From NCBI GenBank assembly GCA_024280575.1, contig JAJRPV010000003.1, positions 23,666-87,665 on the forward strand: DNA of 64,000 nucleotides, given 5' to 3'. The DNA is from Campylobacterales bacterium (GTDB lineage: Bacteria > Campylobacterota > Campylobacteria > Campylobacterales > Sulfurospirillaceae). The first letter of the stretch is position 1, and every line of letters starts with the position of its first letter. Below, piece after piece: positions 1 to 8,800 of this stretch. Below the pieces are notes generated by a model that did no database searches, was not told the DNA's origin, and saw only the letters and a program-made list of their open reading frames with translations. A program made the translations under genes and the position numbers.

Positions 1-642
1 GACTATTGCCTCACCAAGAAGTGCTCCGTTTTTTGTACCTCCTATATAAAAAATATCAACCAATTTGGATATATTATGCAGGGTTAAATCATTTTTTGAA
101 GAACAAAGAGCCGAGCCGAGTCTAGCGCCATCCATAAAGAGAAATAATTTATTTTCTTTACAGAACCTTGATAGCTTTTCTAGTTCATCTTTTTTATAAA
201 TTGTACCGAGTTCTGTAGAGTTGGAGATATACACCATCTTTGGTTTAACAATATGAGGGGCTTCGGTATGAACATCTAACACTTGTTTGATATCATCAAT
301 TCTTAGCTTTCCATTTTTGCTTTTTACAGTATTTATTTTATGACCGACTGCTTCAATTGCTCCTGCTTCGTGTATATTGATATGTCCACTATCAGCTGAT
401 ATTACAGATTCATACGGTCTTAAAACAGAAGATATAATAATCAAATTTGCTTGAGTACCACCGGAAACAAAATAGATATCTGATTTTTCATTTTTAATCT
501 CTTTTTGGATTAGCTCTTTTGCTTTTTTGGAATACTCATCATCTCCGTAACCTTCTTGCTGGTCAAAATTGACCTTTTCTAATGCTTTTAAGATATTGGG
601 ATGGCAGCCTTCACTGTAATCATTTTTAAAACTGTATTTCAT
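1..642 (-). CDS. ltaE: Low-specificity L-threonine aldolase, N-terminal part
   Basis: PLP enzyme that cleaves threonine/allo-threonine to glycine and acetaldehyde. The 214 visible residues start with MKYSFKNDYSEGCHPNILKA and contain the fold-type I pattern of this family: 'GGTQAN' near residue 60, 'SGHINIHEAGAIE' near 85, 'LFMDGARLGSAL' with the PLP-binding Asp near 170, and 'GGTKNGALLGEA' near 205, whose Lys is the expected Schiff-base residue. The reading frame is open to the window edge, so the C-terminal third lies outside. It is divergent from the sensor kinase at 686, leaving 43 bp for both promoters. Family assignment is firm; exact substrate preference is inferred. Confidence 0.9.
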   Translation of the reverse strand, partial: MKYSFKNDYSEGCHPNILKALEKVNFDQQEGYGDDEYSKKAKELIQKEIKNEKSDIYFVSGGTQANLIIISSVLRPYESVISADSGHINIHEAGAIEAVGHKINTVKSKNGKLRIDDIKQVLDVHTEAPHIVKPKMVYISNSTELGTIYKKDELEKLSRFCKENKLFLFMDGARLGSALCSSKNDLTLHNISKLVDIFYIGGTKNGALLGEAIV

Positions 643-685
643 ATTGAAATTATAGTATAATTCACTAAAAAAACATAGGATATTA

Positions 686-2205
686 ATGCTTTTTAGTGAA
701 AAAAATATACCTAAACTCATCATCTTAACTCCCATATTTACTATTATTATTTTAACAATATTTGTAACCATTTTTCTTGTGAGCTCCCAAAATAAATATT
801 TTGAGAATCAAAGCAAGCTACTTGAAAAGAAATACATATTAAAGCAAAAGTCTCTGCTTGTTTCGGAAGTAAACAAGGTTGTAAAATACATAGAATACAA
901 TAGAGTAAATTTGAAAAATATCAAAGAAAAAATCTTAAAAAATTTATAACAAATTACATAGACACTATTCGATATGGAGATAATGGTTATATCTGGATAC
1001 ATAATACTGACTATTATCTTATATCACACCCTTTTAGAAAAAAAAGCGTTGGCAAGTATGATATAAATCTAAAGGATGAATCTGGAAAATTCATAACAAG
1101 AGCCTTTGTAAGTATTGCCGTTAGTAATCCTGATGGTGGATTTTTGGAGTATTACTGGAGAAAACCAAATGCTAAAACTGCGACTAAAAAAATTGGATTT
1201 GTAAAATTATATGCTCCGTGGAAATGGGTTATAGGTTCTGGTTTATACATAGATGATATCTCAAAATCCATAAAGAAAGAGAAAAGCTTATTGCAAAAAA
1301 GGATCAATAAGCAGATACAAACTATTGTATTAATAGCTCTTTCATTTATGTTCCTAGTAGGCATACTCTCTTTTGTAATTTCTAAAAATATCATAAATGC
1401 TTTAAACTTCCACAAGCAAAAAGTATATGAAAACGAAGCCGCCTTAAAGACAAAAATTGCAAATGCCATTGTTGAATCTCAAAAAAAAGACAGGGCTCTA
1501 TTTTACCAATCAAGACTTGCTCAAATGGGGGAGATGATCAGTATGATTGCCCATCAGTGGAAGCAACCCTTAAGCGAGATAAGTTGTATTTTTATGGAAT
1601 TAGAGACGGCATATAAGTTTAAAAAATTAAATGACGACTATATTCTTGAGTGTGCAAAGGATGGAGATAAAATTACGGATTTCATGAGTAAAACAATAGA
1701 AAATTTTAGAAATTTTTTCAAACCAGATAAAACAAAAGAAATTTTTGATATAAATTTAGCTATAGATGAAGCTTTGAGCATAATAGGAGCAACCATTGAA
1801 AATTCAAATGTAAAAATATCTAAGGAGTTGGGCAAAAATCTATTGATACTCGGCTATCCAAATGAATTTGCACAGGTAATTCTAAATATACTTTTAAATG
1901 CAAGAGATGTTCTTGTTTCTAGAAAGGTTATAGAGCCAAAAATTCATATCGAAACATACGAAAAAAATAACATTGTTTTTATTGAAATTTTAGATAATGC
2001 CGGCGGTATAAAATATGAGATAATGGATAAAGTTTTTAATCCGTATTTTAGTACCAAAGACAAAACAAATGGGACTGGATTGGGACTTTATATGTCAAAA
2101 ATGATAATAGAAAAGAGTATGGGGGGTACACTTATCGTGAAAAATGAAAATTTAGGGGCAAAATTTATCATAAAGGTAACAAATGAATCTGATAGACAGG
2201 CTTAA
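686..2205 (+). pseudogene. Cache-domain sensor histidine kinase, frameshifted
   Basis: Membrane sensor kinase in two frames. Frame one (686-949) gives a membrane segment (about residues 12-32) and the start of the periplasmic domain, then stops. The other frame continues without a gap from about 943: 'YGDNGYIWIHNTDYYLISHP' and 'YAPWKWVIGSGLYIDDI', a single-Cache (Cache_2) signature, a second membrane segment, the H-box 'MIAHQWKQPLSE', N-box 'NILLNARD', 'DNAGGI' and 'GTGLGLYMS'. Adding one A to the A6 run at 937-942 (or 927-932) restores one protein of about 506 residues. The regulator at 2183 overlaps its 3' end. The kinase half could still be made from an internal start such as 1144, without a sensor. 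Real mutation, -1 slippage or base-calling error cannot be told apart here. Confidence 0.85.
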
Positions 2206-2860
2206 AAATTTAACTCTTCTGTGCGTTGAAGACAATATTGGAGTGAGAAAAAGATTGGTTAAAACACTAAATTTCTATTTTAAGACAGTTATTGAGGCAA
2301 GTGACGGCAAAGAAGCTTTTGAAATATATGAAAATTCTAAAATTGATGGAATCATAACTGATATTGATATGCCTAAAATTGATGGTATAACTTTAGCAAA
2401 AAATATTAGAAAAAAAGATAAAAATATGCCATTAATAATATTAACCGCATACAGTAATGAAGAATATTTACTAGAGCTTATAAATTTAAATATAAATCAT
2501 TTTATATTGAAACCGATTAACAATGAGAAGCTTCAAATCGCTCTAAATAAAGTTTATAACAAAAATATTAGTGAAGTTATAGAAATAAATAATAACCTAA
2601 AGATAAATCTAAACTCAATGGAGATAAAAAACGGTGAAACTTTAACAAGAATAACAAATAGAGAAAAACTTTTTTTAAAACTTCTATATAAGAATAGAGG
2701 TAGTATAACCACATACCAAAACATACAAGACAATGTTTGGCAAAATGATATCATGAGCCAAACCGCACTTAAAACATTTATTAAAGTCTTGAGAAAAAAA
2801 TTCCCTATTGAAGTGATAGAAAATATTTCAGGAGTTGGATATAGATTTTGTAACTTTTAG
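2183..2860 (+). CDS. OmpR-type response regulator
   Basis: Partner of the preceding Cache kinase (23 bp overlap). Residues 1-125 are a receiver domain: acidic pair in 'CVEDN', phospho-acceptor Asp in 'IITDIDMPKIDG', Thr in 'ILTAYS' and Lys in 'FILKPI'. Residues 140-225 are a C-terminal winged-helix DNA-binding domain ending 'VIENISGVGYRFCNF', the usual end of the trans_reg_C fold. Length 225 aa is normal for the family. The next genes are a TRAP transporter and pxpABC, so this regulator most likely controls their promoter, where two CTCACTT repeats spaced 11 bp fit an OmpR-type dimer site. Confidence 0.9.
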   Translation: MNLIDRLKNLTLLCVEDNIGVRKRLVKTLNFYFKTVIEASDGKEAFEIYENSKIDGIITDIDMPKIDGITLAKNIRKKDKNMPLIILTAYSNEEYLLELINLNINHFILKPINNEKLQIALNKVYNKNISEVIEINNNLKINLNSMEIKNGETLTRITNREKLFLKLLYKNRGSITTYQNIQDNVWQNDIMSQTALKTFIKVLRKKFPIEVIENISGVGYRFCNF

Positions 2861-2908
2861 TTACATGTAGAGAAAATTTTTATCTTTTTATCTTATTTGG
2901 CATCAATC

Positions 2909-2940
2909 CTCACTTTTTTCTCACTTCTAATTAGTATAGT
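2909..2940 (+). promoter_or_regulatory. Probable dctP promoter with tandem CTCACTT repeats
   Basis: CTCACTT occurs at 2909-2915 and again at 2920-2926, an 11 bp (one helical turn) repeat, followed by TATAGT at 2935-2940 as a plausible -10 box. There is no good -35 box, as expected for a promoter activated by an OmpR-family regulator, and such a regulator is encoded just upstream. The dctP start codon follows at 2969 after AAAGGAG. Function is inferred from position and spacing only. Confidence 0.45.
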
Positions 2941-2968
2941 GTAATAACATAAATTCAAAGGAGAACAC

Positions 2969-3924
2969 ATGTTAAAAAAAGTAATAGTGGCGGTAAGCGC
3001 TGCATCACTTATGTTTGCAGGAACTGTAAATATGGATTTGAACGCAAAGTATGGAGCTACAAATTTCCATACGATTGGTGCTGTTAATTATGCAAAACTT
3101 GTTAAAAAATATACAAATGGAAGTGTAAATATAACTGTACATCCGGGAAGCTCGCTTGTTAAAGGAAATGCTCTTAAAGCTGTAAAAGACGGTGTTGTGC
3201 CCATGACAGACATGTTTATACCTTTTACTGCCGGTGGCGGTAAAGTATTTGGTATCTCAGCTCTGCCTTTTGTAGCTTCTTCGTATGATGATGCTTACAA
3301 ATTATATCAAATCTCAAAACCTGCTTATGAAAAAACTGCTAAAAAATGGAATCAAAAACTTTTATATGCAGTTACTTGGCCACCAAGTGGAATTTATACA
3401 AAAAAGCTTTAAATTCAACAGCTGATTTTGCTGGTGTAAAAGCAAGAACTTATGATAAAAACTCGGCAAATTTTGTTAAGATGGCTGGTGGTAGTGCGGT
3501 AGCTCTTCCTTGGGGAGAAGTTTATTCGGCTCTTAGTACAGGATTAGTAAATGCAGTAGTTACATCATCAGAAAGTGGAAAAAACGGTAAATTATGGGAA
3601 GTTTTAAGTCACTTTACTAAAATTGGCTATGCTTATCCTTTGCAAGCTGTTACAATCAATCTTGATTATTGGAATTCTCTTGATAAAGCTCAGCAAAAAG
3701 CTATGTTGAAAGCTGCCAAAGAGACTGAAAAAGCACAGTGGGATATAAGCAGAAATATAGACAAGGAAGATCTTGCGATATTGGCAAAACATGGTATGAA
3801 AGTAAGCGATCCTACTCCAACATTGAAAAAACAATTGGCTGATGTTGGTGCAAAAATGTTAAAAGCTTATCTCAAAGATGCAAATAGTGATATAAAGAAA
3901 ATCTTCAAAGAGTATAGAAAATAG
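2969..3924 (+). pseudogene. dctP: TRAP transporter solute-binding protein DctP, frameshifted
   Basis: Periplasmic binding protein of a tripartite TRAP transporter. Residues 1-20 are a signal peptide. The first frame (to 3412) ends shortly after 'WPPSGIYTKK'; the next frame carries on with 'ALNSTADFAGVKARTYDKNS', whose Arg is the carboxylate-binding Arg of DctP proteins, and runs to 3924. One extra A in the A6 run 3400-3405 joins both into about 318 residues, normal for the family. The membrane subunits dctQ and dctM directly downstream are intact, and pxpABC follow, so 5-oxoproline or a related amino acid derivative is the likely ligand. If the lesion is real the transporter has no binding protein. 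Confidence 0.88.
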
Positions 3925-3926
3925 AA

Positions 3927-4418
3927 ATGTTAATAAATTTTCTTATAAAATTTGAAAAAAAGCTCTCAGGATTGGGGGCTTTTTTATCATCTTTATTCAT
4001 TATTTCCCTGATACTTCTTATACTAACTGAGATTTTTTTAAGATCATTTTTGAACAAATCCACAATGTTGGCAGATGAATACAGTGGTTATTTTTATCTA
4101 GCTTCTGTATTTTTAGGATTAGGCTATACTTTTAGTCAAAAAGGACACATTAGAATCAATATTTTAACAGCTAGAGTTTCTAAAAAAATACAAAACTATT
4201 TTGATATTTTTGCTGGAACTATCACGCTTGCAGTTATATCTTTTATATTTTATAGAGTAATTCTTATGACTTTGGATGCTTATAATTTTAATATACTCTC
4301 GGAAGGAGTTTCTGAAACACCTATCTATCTTACACAAATACCCATGATTGTAGGCTCATTTATATTTGTTATCTCTCTTTTTGTTTTTGTGATAAAAAGG
4401 ATAAAAAGTGATAGCTGA
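3927..4418 (+). CDS. dctQ: TRAP transporter small permease DctQ
   Basis: 163 aa, four predicted membrane helices (about residues 17-40, 50-70, 90-112 and 130-155) with the DctQ-family stretch 'ADEYSGYFYLASVFLGLGYT' and the following 'KGHIRINILTARVS'. It pairs with DctM in the inner membrane. The gene begins 2 bp after dctP and overlaps dctM by 11 bp, so it sits in the same operon. No lesion is seen. Confidence 0.9.
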   Translation: MLINFLIKFEKKLSGLGAFLSSLFIISLILLILTEIFLRSFLNKSTMLADEYSGYFYLASVFLGLGYTFSQKGHIRINILTARVSKKIQNYFDIFAGTITLAVISFIFYRVILMTLDAYNFNILSEGVSETPIYLTQIPMIVGSFIFVISLFVFVIKRIKSDS

Positions 4419-5745
4419 TCCATTAACTCTTACTATTGTTTTATTGGTTGTTATGTTTGCTTTTTTACTCTCATCTGTTTGGATTGGAGTATCTTTGATG
4501 CTTACTGGTATCTTTGGTATGCTTATTTTTAAAGTAAACCTTCCACCTAGTATTCATATTTGGGATAAGATTGGTGATTTGCTCTCTTCATCCTTGTATG
4601 ATTCATTGAACTCTTGGTCGCTAGCGGCTCTGCCTATGTTTATTTTTATGGGTGAATTATTATATAAATCTTCCATATCTACAAAATTATTAAATGGACT
4701 AATACCTTGGCTCACCAAAGTTCCGGGAAGACTTCTACATGTAAATGTAGCAGCTTGCTCATTGTTCGCTGCAGTTTCGGGCTCATCAGCAGCGACAACT
4801 GCTACAGTTGGCAAGATAACATTAAGTGAGCTCAAAAAAAGAGGATATAGTAAATCTTTAGCTATAGGTTCACTTGCCGGAAGCGGAACTCTGGGATTTT
4901 TGATACCTCCTAGTTTGATTATGATTATATATGGTGTTTTATCAAATGTGTCTATCGGTCAACTTTTCATAGGCGGTATTCTGCCCGGAATTTTACTTGC
5001 CAGCTCTTACGCTTTATATATAATGATTGCGGCAACCATAGATAAGGGCGTAGTTCCCGCACAAGAAGAAGAAGTTACCTGGAAAATGAGACTGCATTCT
5101 TTAAAAGATTTAGCTCCTATTTTTTCTTTGATTATTTTGGTTTTAGGAAGTATTTATGCTGGCTTTGCTACTCCAACCGAAGCAGCAGCTCTAGGGGTTT
5201 TGGGTTCCATTATTTTGGGGTTCTACTTTAAAAGCTTAGATTTTGAAGTTTTTAAAACAGCTATGTTAAATTCCATAAAAACAACTGTCATGATTAGTTT
5301 TATCATAGCAGGTGCAGGATTTTTATCTCAAGTTGTTGGATTTCTAGGAATCGCAAGAGCTCTTAGTGAATACATAGCATCTTTGGGATTATCACCTTAC
5401 ATGTTGATATTCGTTGTCGGGATTATGTATATGATTTTAGGCATGATGTTAGATGGTATTTCTATGGTTGTTATGACCTTGCCAATTGTTTTGCCAATTA
5501 TCACGCTAGCTGGTTATGATCCGCTTTGGTTTGGTATCTTTTTAGTGCTTATGGTTGAGCTTTCCCAGATACCTCCTCCTGTTGGTTTTTCTTTGTTTGT
5601 TATACAAAGTATTTCAGGAGAAAAAATAGATTATATTTTAAAAGCTACTTTTCCATTTTTTATCATAATGATTTTAATAGTTGTGGTTTTAACGGCGTTC
5701 CCTGAGATAACACTTTATTTACCAGCCAAAATGGTGCATGGTTAA
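4408..5745 (+). CDS. dctM: TRAP transporter large permease DctM
   Basis: 445 aa, about 12 hydrophobic helices, the sodium-coupled transport subunit of the TRAP system. Typical DctM stretches are present: 'LAALPMFIFMGELLYKS', 'AAVSGSSAATTATVGKI', 'GSLAGSGTLGFLIPPS' and 'FATPTEAAALGVLGS' plus 'LVELSQIPPPVGFSLFVIQ' near the end. Length and topology are normal. The start overlaps dctQ. Downstream pxpA begins 10 bp after its stop, tying transport to 5-oxoproline breakdown. Confidence 0.93.
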   Translation: MIADPLTLTIVLLVVMFAFLLSSVWIGVSLMLTGIFGMLIFKVNLPPSIHIWDKIGDLLSSSLYDSLNSWSLAALPMFIFMGELLYKSSISTKLLNGLIPWLTKVPGRLLHVNVAACSLFAAVSGSSAATTATVGKITLSELKKRGYSKSLAIGSLAGSGTLGFLIPPSLIMIIYGVLSNVSIGQLFIGGILPGILLASSYALYIMIAATIDKGVVPAQEEEVTWKMRLHSLKDLAPIFSLIILVLGSIYAGFATPTEAAALGVLGSIILGFYFKSLDFEVFKTAMLNSIKTTVMISFIIAGAGFLSQVVGFLGIARALSEYIASLGLSPYMLIFVVGIMYMILGMMLDGISMVVMTLPIVLPIITLAGYDPLWFGIFLVLMVELSQIPPPVGFSLFVIQSISGEKIDYILKATFPFFIIMILIVVVLTAFPEITLYLPAKMVHG

Positions 5746-5755
5746 AGGATTTTTT

Positions 5756-6493
5756 ATGATTAAATTAAATTGTGATATGGGTGAGAGTTTCGGAGTTTGG
5801 AAGATTGGTTTGGATGTCGATATTATGCCCTTGGTGGATATGTCGAATATTGCTTGTGGATTTCATGCAAGTGATCCAGTGACTATGGATAAAACAGTTA
5901 AATTAGCTTTGAAAAATGATGTCGTCATAGGAGCTCATCCCGGATATCCTGATTTGGTCGGATTTGGCAGAAGAAACCTTAAATGTTCAAGCGATGAAAT
6001 AGAAAAAATGATAATTTATCAGATAGGAGCACTAGAAGCAATTTGCAAAACAAATAAGGCAAAAATTCGATATGTAAAACCTCATGGTGCACTTTATAAC
6101 ACAATGATGAGTGAGAGTGAAGTATTTAAAGCTATAGCAAAAGCGATATCGAAATATGATAAAAAACTAAATTTGATGATTTTAAGTTCATCTAAAAATG
6201 AGCAATACTCTAAAATTGCTGAGGATTTAGGTATAAAATTATTGTTTGAAGTATTTGCGGATAGATCTTACATGGATGATGGCTCTTTGATGCCAAGAAG
6301 TATGTCAAATGCAGTTTTAGGCTCTAGTGATGAAGTGATACAGAGATTAGACTATTTGATTAAAGAAGGCGCTATAAAATCGCATACTGGAAAAAAACTA
6401 GAGTTAAAAGTTGATTGCATCTGTGTGCACGGTGACAATACTCATGCACTAAGTATAGTAAAAGCTATGAGAAAATATCTTGATAAAATATAA
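5756..6493 (+). CDS. pxpA: 5-oxoprolinase subunit A (LamB/YcsF family)
   Basis: Subunit A of the ATP-dependent 5-oxoprolinase PxpABC that opens pyroglutamate to glutamate in the cytoplasm. The protein starts 'MIKLNCDMGESFGVW', matching the conserved 'DLNxDxGE' opening, and contains 'NIACGFHASDP', 'GAHPGYPDLVGFGRR', 'VKPHGALYN' and 'CVHGDN', family hallmarks. ATG 5756 was chosen because AAAGGA lies 7 bp upstream; an earlier in-frame ATG at 5738 would overlap dctM. 245 aa is the usual length. The 3' end overlaps pxpB. Confidence 0.93.
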   Translation: MIKLNCDMGESFGVWKIGLDVDIMPLVDMSNIACGFHASDPVTMDKTVKLALKNDVVIGAHPGYPDLVGFGRRNLKCSSDEIEKMIIYQIGALEAICKTNKAKIRYVKPHGALYNTMMSESEVFKAIAKAISKYDKKLNLMILSSSKNEQYSKIAEDLGIKLLFEVFADRSYMDDGSLMPRSMSNAVLGSSDEVIQRLDYLIKEGAIKSHTGKKLELKVDCICVHGDNTHALSIVKAMRKYLDKI

Positions 6494-7160
6494 GATAGCT
6501 TCAGTCGATAGTATTATTATATACTTTGCAGATTTGATTTCAAAAGATAATGTCGAAATTGTAAAGTATAACTATGACTTGTTAAAGAGTTTAGGTAACA
6601 TTGGGTTTATAGACATAATTCCATCTTACACATCTATTTTGATTCATTATGATTTAAATTGTTTTGCAAGTAAAACTATCATCGAATTTTTAAAACAAAA
6701 TTTATCTCTCAAAATTGATACAAAAAAAGAAGAAGGAAGATTGGTTGAAATTCCAATTTATTATGGCGCAGAAGTTGGATTTGATTTGGATAGAATTTCA
6801 AAACTATCAAAGCTAGGCATAAACGAAGTTATAAATCTTCACTCATCTACAATTTATAGTGTATATACAATAGGATTTTTACCCGGTTTTGCATATTTAG
6901 GCGAAGTAAATAAGAAAATTGCAACATCAAGACTTGAAAGCCCTAGGGTTAAAATTCCCAAAGGAAGCTTGGGAATTGCAGACAACCAAAGTGCTGTATA
7001 TCCAGTAGAGAGCCCTGGTGGATGGAATATAATAGGAAGAACTTATCTTGATATGTTTGACAAAAATCTAGATGGCTTTTCATATTTATCTGTTGGAGAT
7101 AGAGTAAAATTCAAGCCTATTGAAAAAAGTGAATTTTTAAAAAATGGCGGTGTGCTTTGA
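6480..7160 (+). CDS. pxpB: 5-oxoprolinase subunit B
   Basis: Subunit B of PxpABC (KipI family). Conserved stretches 'VEIPIYYGAEVGFDLDRIS', 'YTIGFLPGFAYLGEV' and 'PRVKIPKGSLGIADNQSAVY' with 'PVESPGGWNIIGRT' are all visible over 226 aa. The best start is a TTG at 6480 overlapping the end of pxpA by 14 bp; no ATG lies near. It overlaps pxpC by 4 bp (TTGA), a sign of translational coupling of the two interacting subunits. Confidence 0.92.
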   Translation: MIKYKIASVDSIIIYFADLISKDNVEIVKYNYDLLKSLGNIGFIDIIPSYTSILIHYDLNCFASKTIIEFLKQNLSLKIDTKKEEGRLVEIPIYYGAEVGFDLDRISKLSKLGINEVINLHSSTIYSVYTIGFLPGFAYLGEVNKKIATSRLESPRVKIPKGSLGIADNQSAVYPVESPGGWNIIGRTYLDMFDKNLDGFSYLSVGDRVKFKPIEKSEFLKNGGVL

Positions 7161-8068
7161 ACTCTTTTACAGTTTTAAATGGGGGAATATTTTCTCTAAT
7201 TGAAGATTTTGGAAGATTTGGGTTATGTGATAAAGGCATAACAAATTCAGGAGTCATGGATGAATATGCCTACATAATAGCAAATAACCTTTTGCAAAAC
7301 AAAGCTGGTACAAATTGCATAGAAATTACACTTGGTGGACTGAAATTAAGAGCAAACAGTGATTGCATCATCAGCATAACTGGTGCGGATTGTGGATGCA
7401 CAATAAATTCAAAAAAGATAAACAACTGGAAAACTTATAATCTACATGTAGGCGATATTTTGGAGTTTGGTTATAGCAAAGAAGGCATGAGAGCATATTT
7501 GGCAGTAAAAGGTGGATTTGATATACCAAAAGAGCTGAGAAGTAACTCTACTACCGTTAAAGAGCAAATAGGAGGTATAAACGGAGATAAACTAAAAGAA
7601 GGGGATATGTTAAGTCTTAAAAACAATCAGTTTGAAGACTACAATATTTCACTGAAAAAAGATTATATACCAAAATATGAAAAGCATCTCGTTTTGAGAG
7701 TTGTTTTGGGTTACCAGGATGATTTTTTTGATACAAAAGAGATTGAAAAGTTTTTTTTACAAAAATATACTATATCTACACAAAACAACAGAATGGGATA
7801 CAGATTGGAAGGTGAGCAAATCAAGTGCCAAATTGATGGAATTATCTCTGAGGGTATCAGTTTTGGAGCAATTCAAATTCCGAAAGACGGACAGCCAATC
7901 ATTTTGCTAAAAGAGAGCCAAACTATAGGCGGATATCCAAAAATTGGCTCAGTTTTGCCGATAGATTGTTTTAAGTTATTACAATTAAGAGCAGGGGACA
8001 GCATAAACTTTGAACAAATAAACATAGAAGAAGCTCAAGAGAAAATGAGGCTTTTTAACTCCTTATAA
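7157..8068 (+). CDS. pxpC: 5-oxoprolinase subunit C (biotin-dependent carboxyltransferase family)
   Basis: Subunit C of PxpABC (KipA family). The sequence opens 'FTVLNGGIFSLIEDFGRFG' and has 'GVMDEYAYIIANNLLQN', 'EITLGGLKLRANSDCIISI', 'TGADCG', 'GMRAYLAVKGGFDIP', 'YTISTQNNRMGYRLEG' and 'IQIPKDGQPIILLKESQTI', all characteristic. Start is TTG 7157 inside the pxpB stop. The stop codon (8066-8068) lies inside the stretch similar to the end of the 58519-58781 element, so the last codons may have been altered by an old insertion; length (303 aa) is still normal. Confidence 0.92.
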   Translation: MNSFTVLNGGIFSLIEDFGRFGLCDKGITNSGVMDEYAYIIANNLLQNKAGTNCIEITLGGLKLRANSDCIISITGADCGCTINSKKINNWKTYNLHVGDILEFGYSKEGMRAYLAVKGGFDIPKELRSNSTTVKEQIGGINGDKLKEGDMLSLKNNQFEDYNISLKKDYIPKYEKHLVLRVVLGYQDDFFDTKEIEKFFLQKYTISTQNNRMGYRLEGEQIKCQIDGIISEGISFGAIQIPKDGQPIILLKESQTIGGYPKIGSVLPIDCFKLLQLRAGDSINFEQINIEEAQEKMRLFNSL

Positions 8069-8110
8069 AACCTGTTGATATTGTGGGGGCTGATACTATG
8101 CAGCGGTCTC
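8061..8110 (+). repeat. Eroded end of the 263 bp hairpin element
   Basis: 50 bp that align without a gap, 40 of 50 identical, with 58731-58780, the right end of the complete element. The conserved core is GATATTGTGGGGG followed by a TGCA..GGTCTC terminus at 8105-8110. No matching left terminus is found within a few hundred bases, so this is a solo end or a decayed copy. It fills the gap between the pxpC and VapC 3' ends. Confidence 0.7.
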
Positions 8111-8115
8111 TTTAA

Positions 8116-8493
8116 TTAGCAACTTTTGACATCATTATCAAAACTTAATTTTCCATAGCCTTGCAGTTTGCTTTTTGCACATATTAAAGCATCTACAAAG
8201 TCAATATTTTTGGTTTCTACTAAAGTTAATGTTTCATATAGTATCGTCTTGTTCACATTTATAACTCCATCGAAGGATATGATTGTTTTTAAATCTAGTA
8301 TCACATCTTTTTTGGGTAGTTTATAAAATTTAGTTAACACAAAAAAAGATTCCATTAAAACGCCTTCCAAGATTTCCACTTGCAATTTGGCTGTCTCTAT
8401 ATCTTTAAAATAAGCAGTGCTTTTTTCTAAAAAATTTTCATCATCCCCTACTAAAAATCTTATGATAATATTTGTGTCAAGCAGGTAAATCAT
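8116..8493 (-). CDS. vapC: PIN-domain toxin (VapC-like RNase)
   Basis: 125 aa PIN-domain protein. It begins 'MIYLLDTNIIIRFL' with the first catalytic Asp, has a Glu in 'LMESFFVLTKFY', an Asp in 'IDFVDALICAK' and the terminal 'LSFDNDVK' acidic pair, giving the complete metal-binding set of a VapC endoribonuclease. It overlaps the small upstream gene by 17 bp, the usual antitoxin-toxin order. Target RNA cannot be predicted. Confidence 0.88.
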   Translation of the reverse strand: MIYLLDTNIIIRFLVGDDENFLEKSTAYFKDIETAKLQVEILEGVLMESFFVLTKFYKLPKKDVILDLKTIISFDGVINVNKTILYETLTLVETKNIDFVDALICAKSKLQGYGKLSFDNDVKSC

Positions 8494-8731
8494 ATTGATC
8501 TTCCATAGCTTTCATCATCGATTCTTCTCGTATTTGCTCAAATGTTTTGTTTGTTGAGCTTATCTTGCCTTTGTATTTGCCTGCTAATTTATCTACCATG
8601 CTTTGTTTTTGAACAGGATATACCATAGCTAGAACTCGCTTTTTTCTCTTGTCAACTATCTGTAGTACCCCAGTTAAATTTGTAAAAATAGAGATATTTT
8701 TTTGAAGCTCTCCTATACCTATGCTTATCAT
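8477..8731 (-). CDS. Probable antitoxin of the PIN toxin
   Basis: 84 aa protein directly upstream of and overlapping the PIN toxin. The N-terminal part 'MISIGIGELQKNISIFTNLT' followed by 'VLQIVDKRKKRVLAMVYPV' resembles the Phd/YefM-type DNA-binding fold in layout, and the charged C-terminal tail fits a toxin-wrapping region. Assignment rests mainly on gene order, size and overlap. The AT-rich stretch 8732-8790 upstream should hold the autoregulated promoter. Confidence 0.7.
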   Translation of the reverse strand: MISIGIGELQKNISIFTNLTGVLQIVDKRKKRVLAMVYPVQKQSMVDKLAGKYKGKISSTNKTFEQIREESMMKAMEDQYDLPA

Positions 8732-8800
8732 CTTTTATCCTTTTATATATATTGATTTTATTATATATAAATAAAAATAAAATGTCAATTGAAATACAAA

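Noticed and set aside
2861..2875. GTAAC/GTTAC hairpin after the first response regulator as a terminator
   Set aside because: Five base pairs of weak stem overlapping the stop codon with no clear U-run; too weak to call.
937..3405. Programmed -1 frameshifting at the A-runs
   Set aside because: The direction fits, but the three genes are unrelated, no pseudoknot or strong downstream stem is evident, and their families are normally encoded in one frame. Kept only as a minor alternative.
5738..5755. Upstream ATG for pxpA
   Set aside because: It lies inside dctM and adds residues absent from the family, while ATG 5756 has a proper ribosome site.
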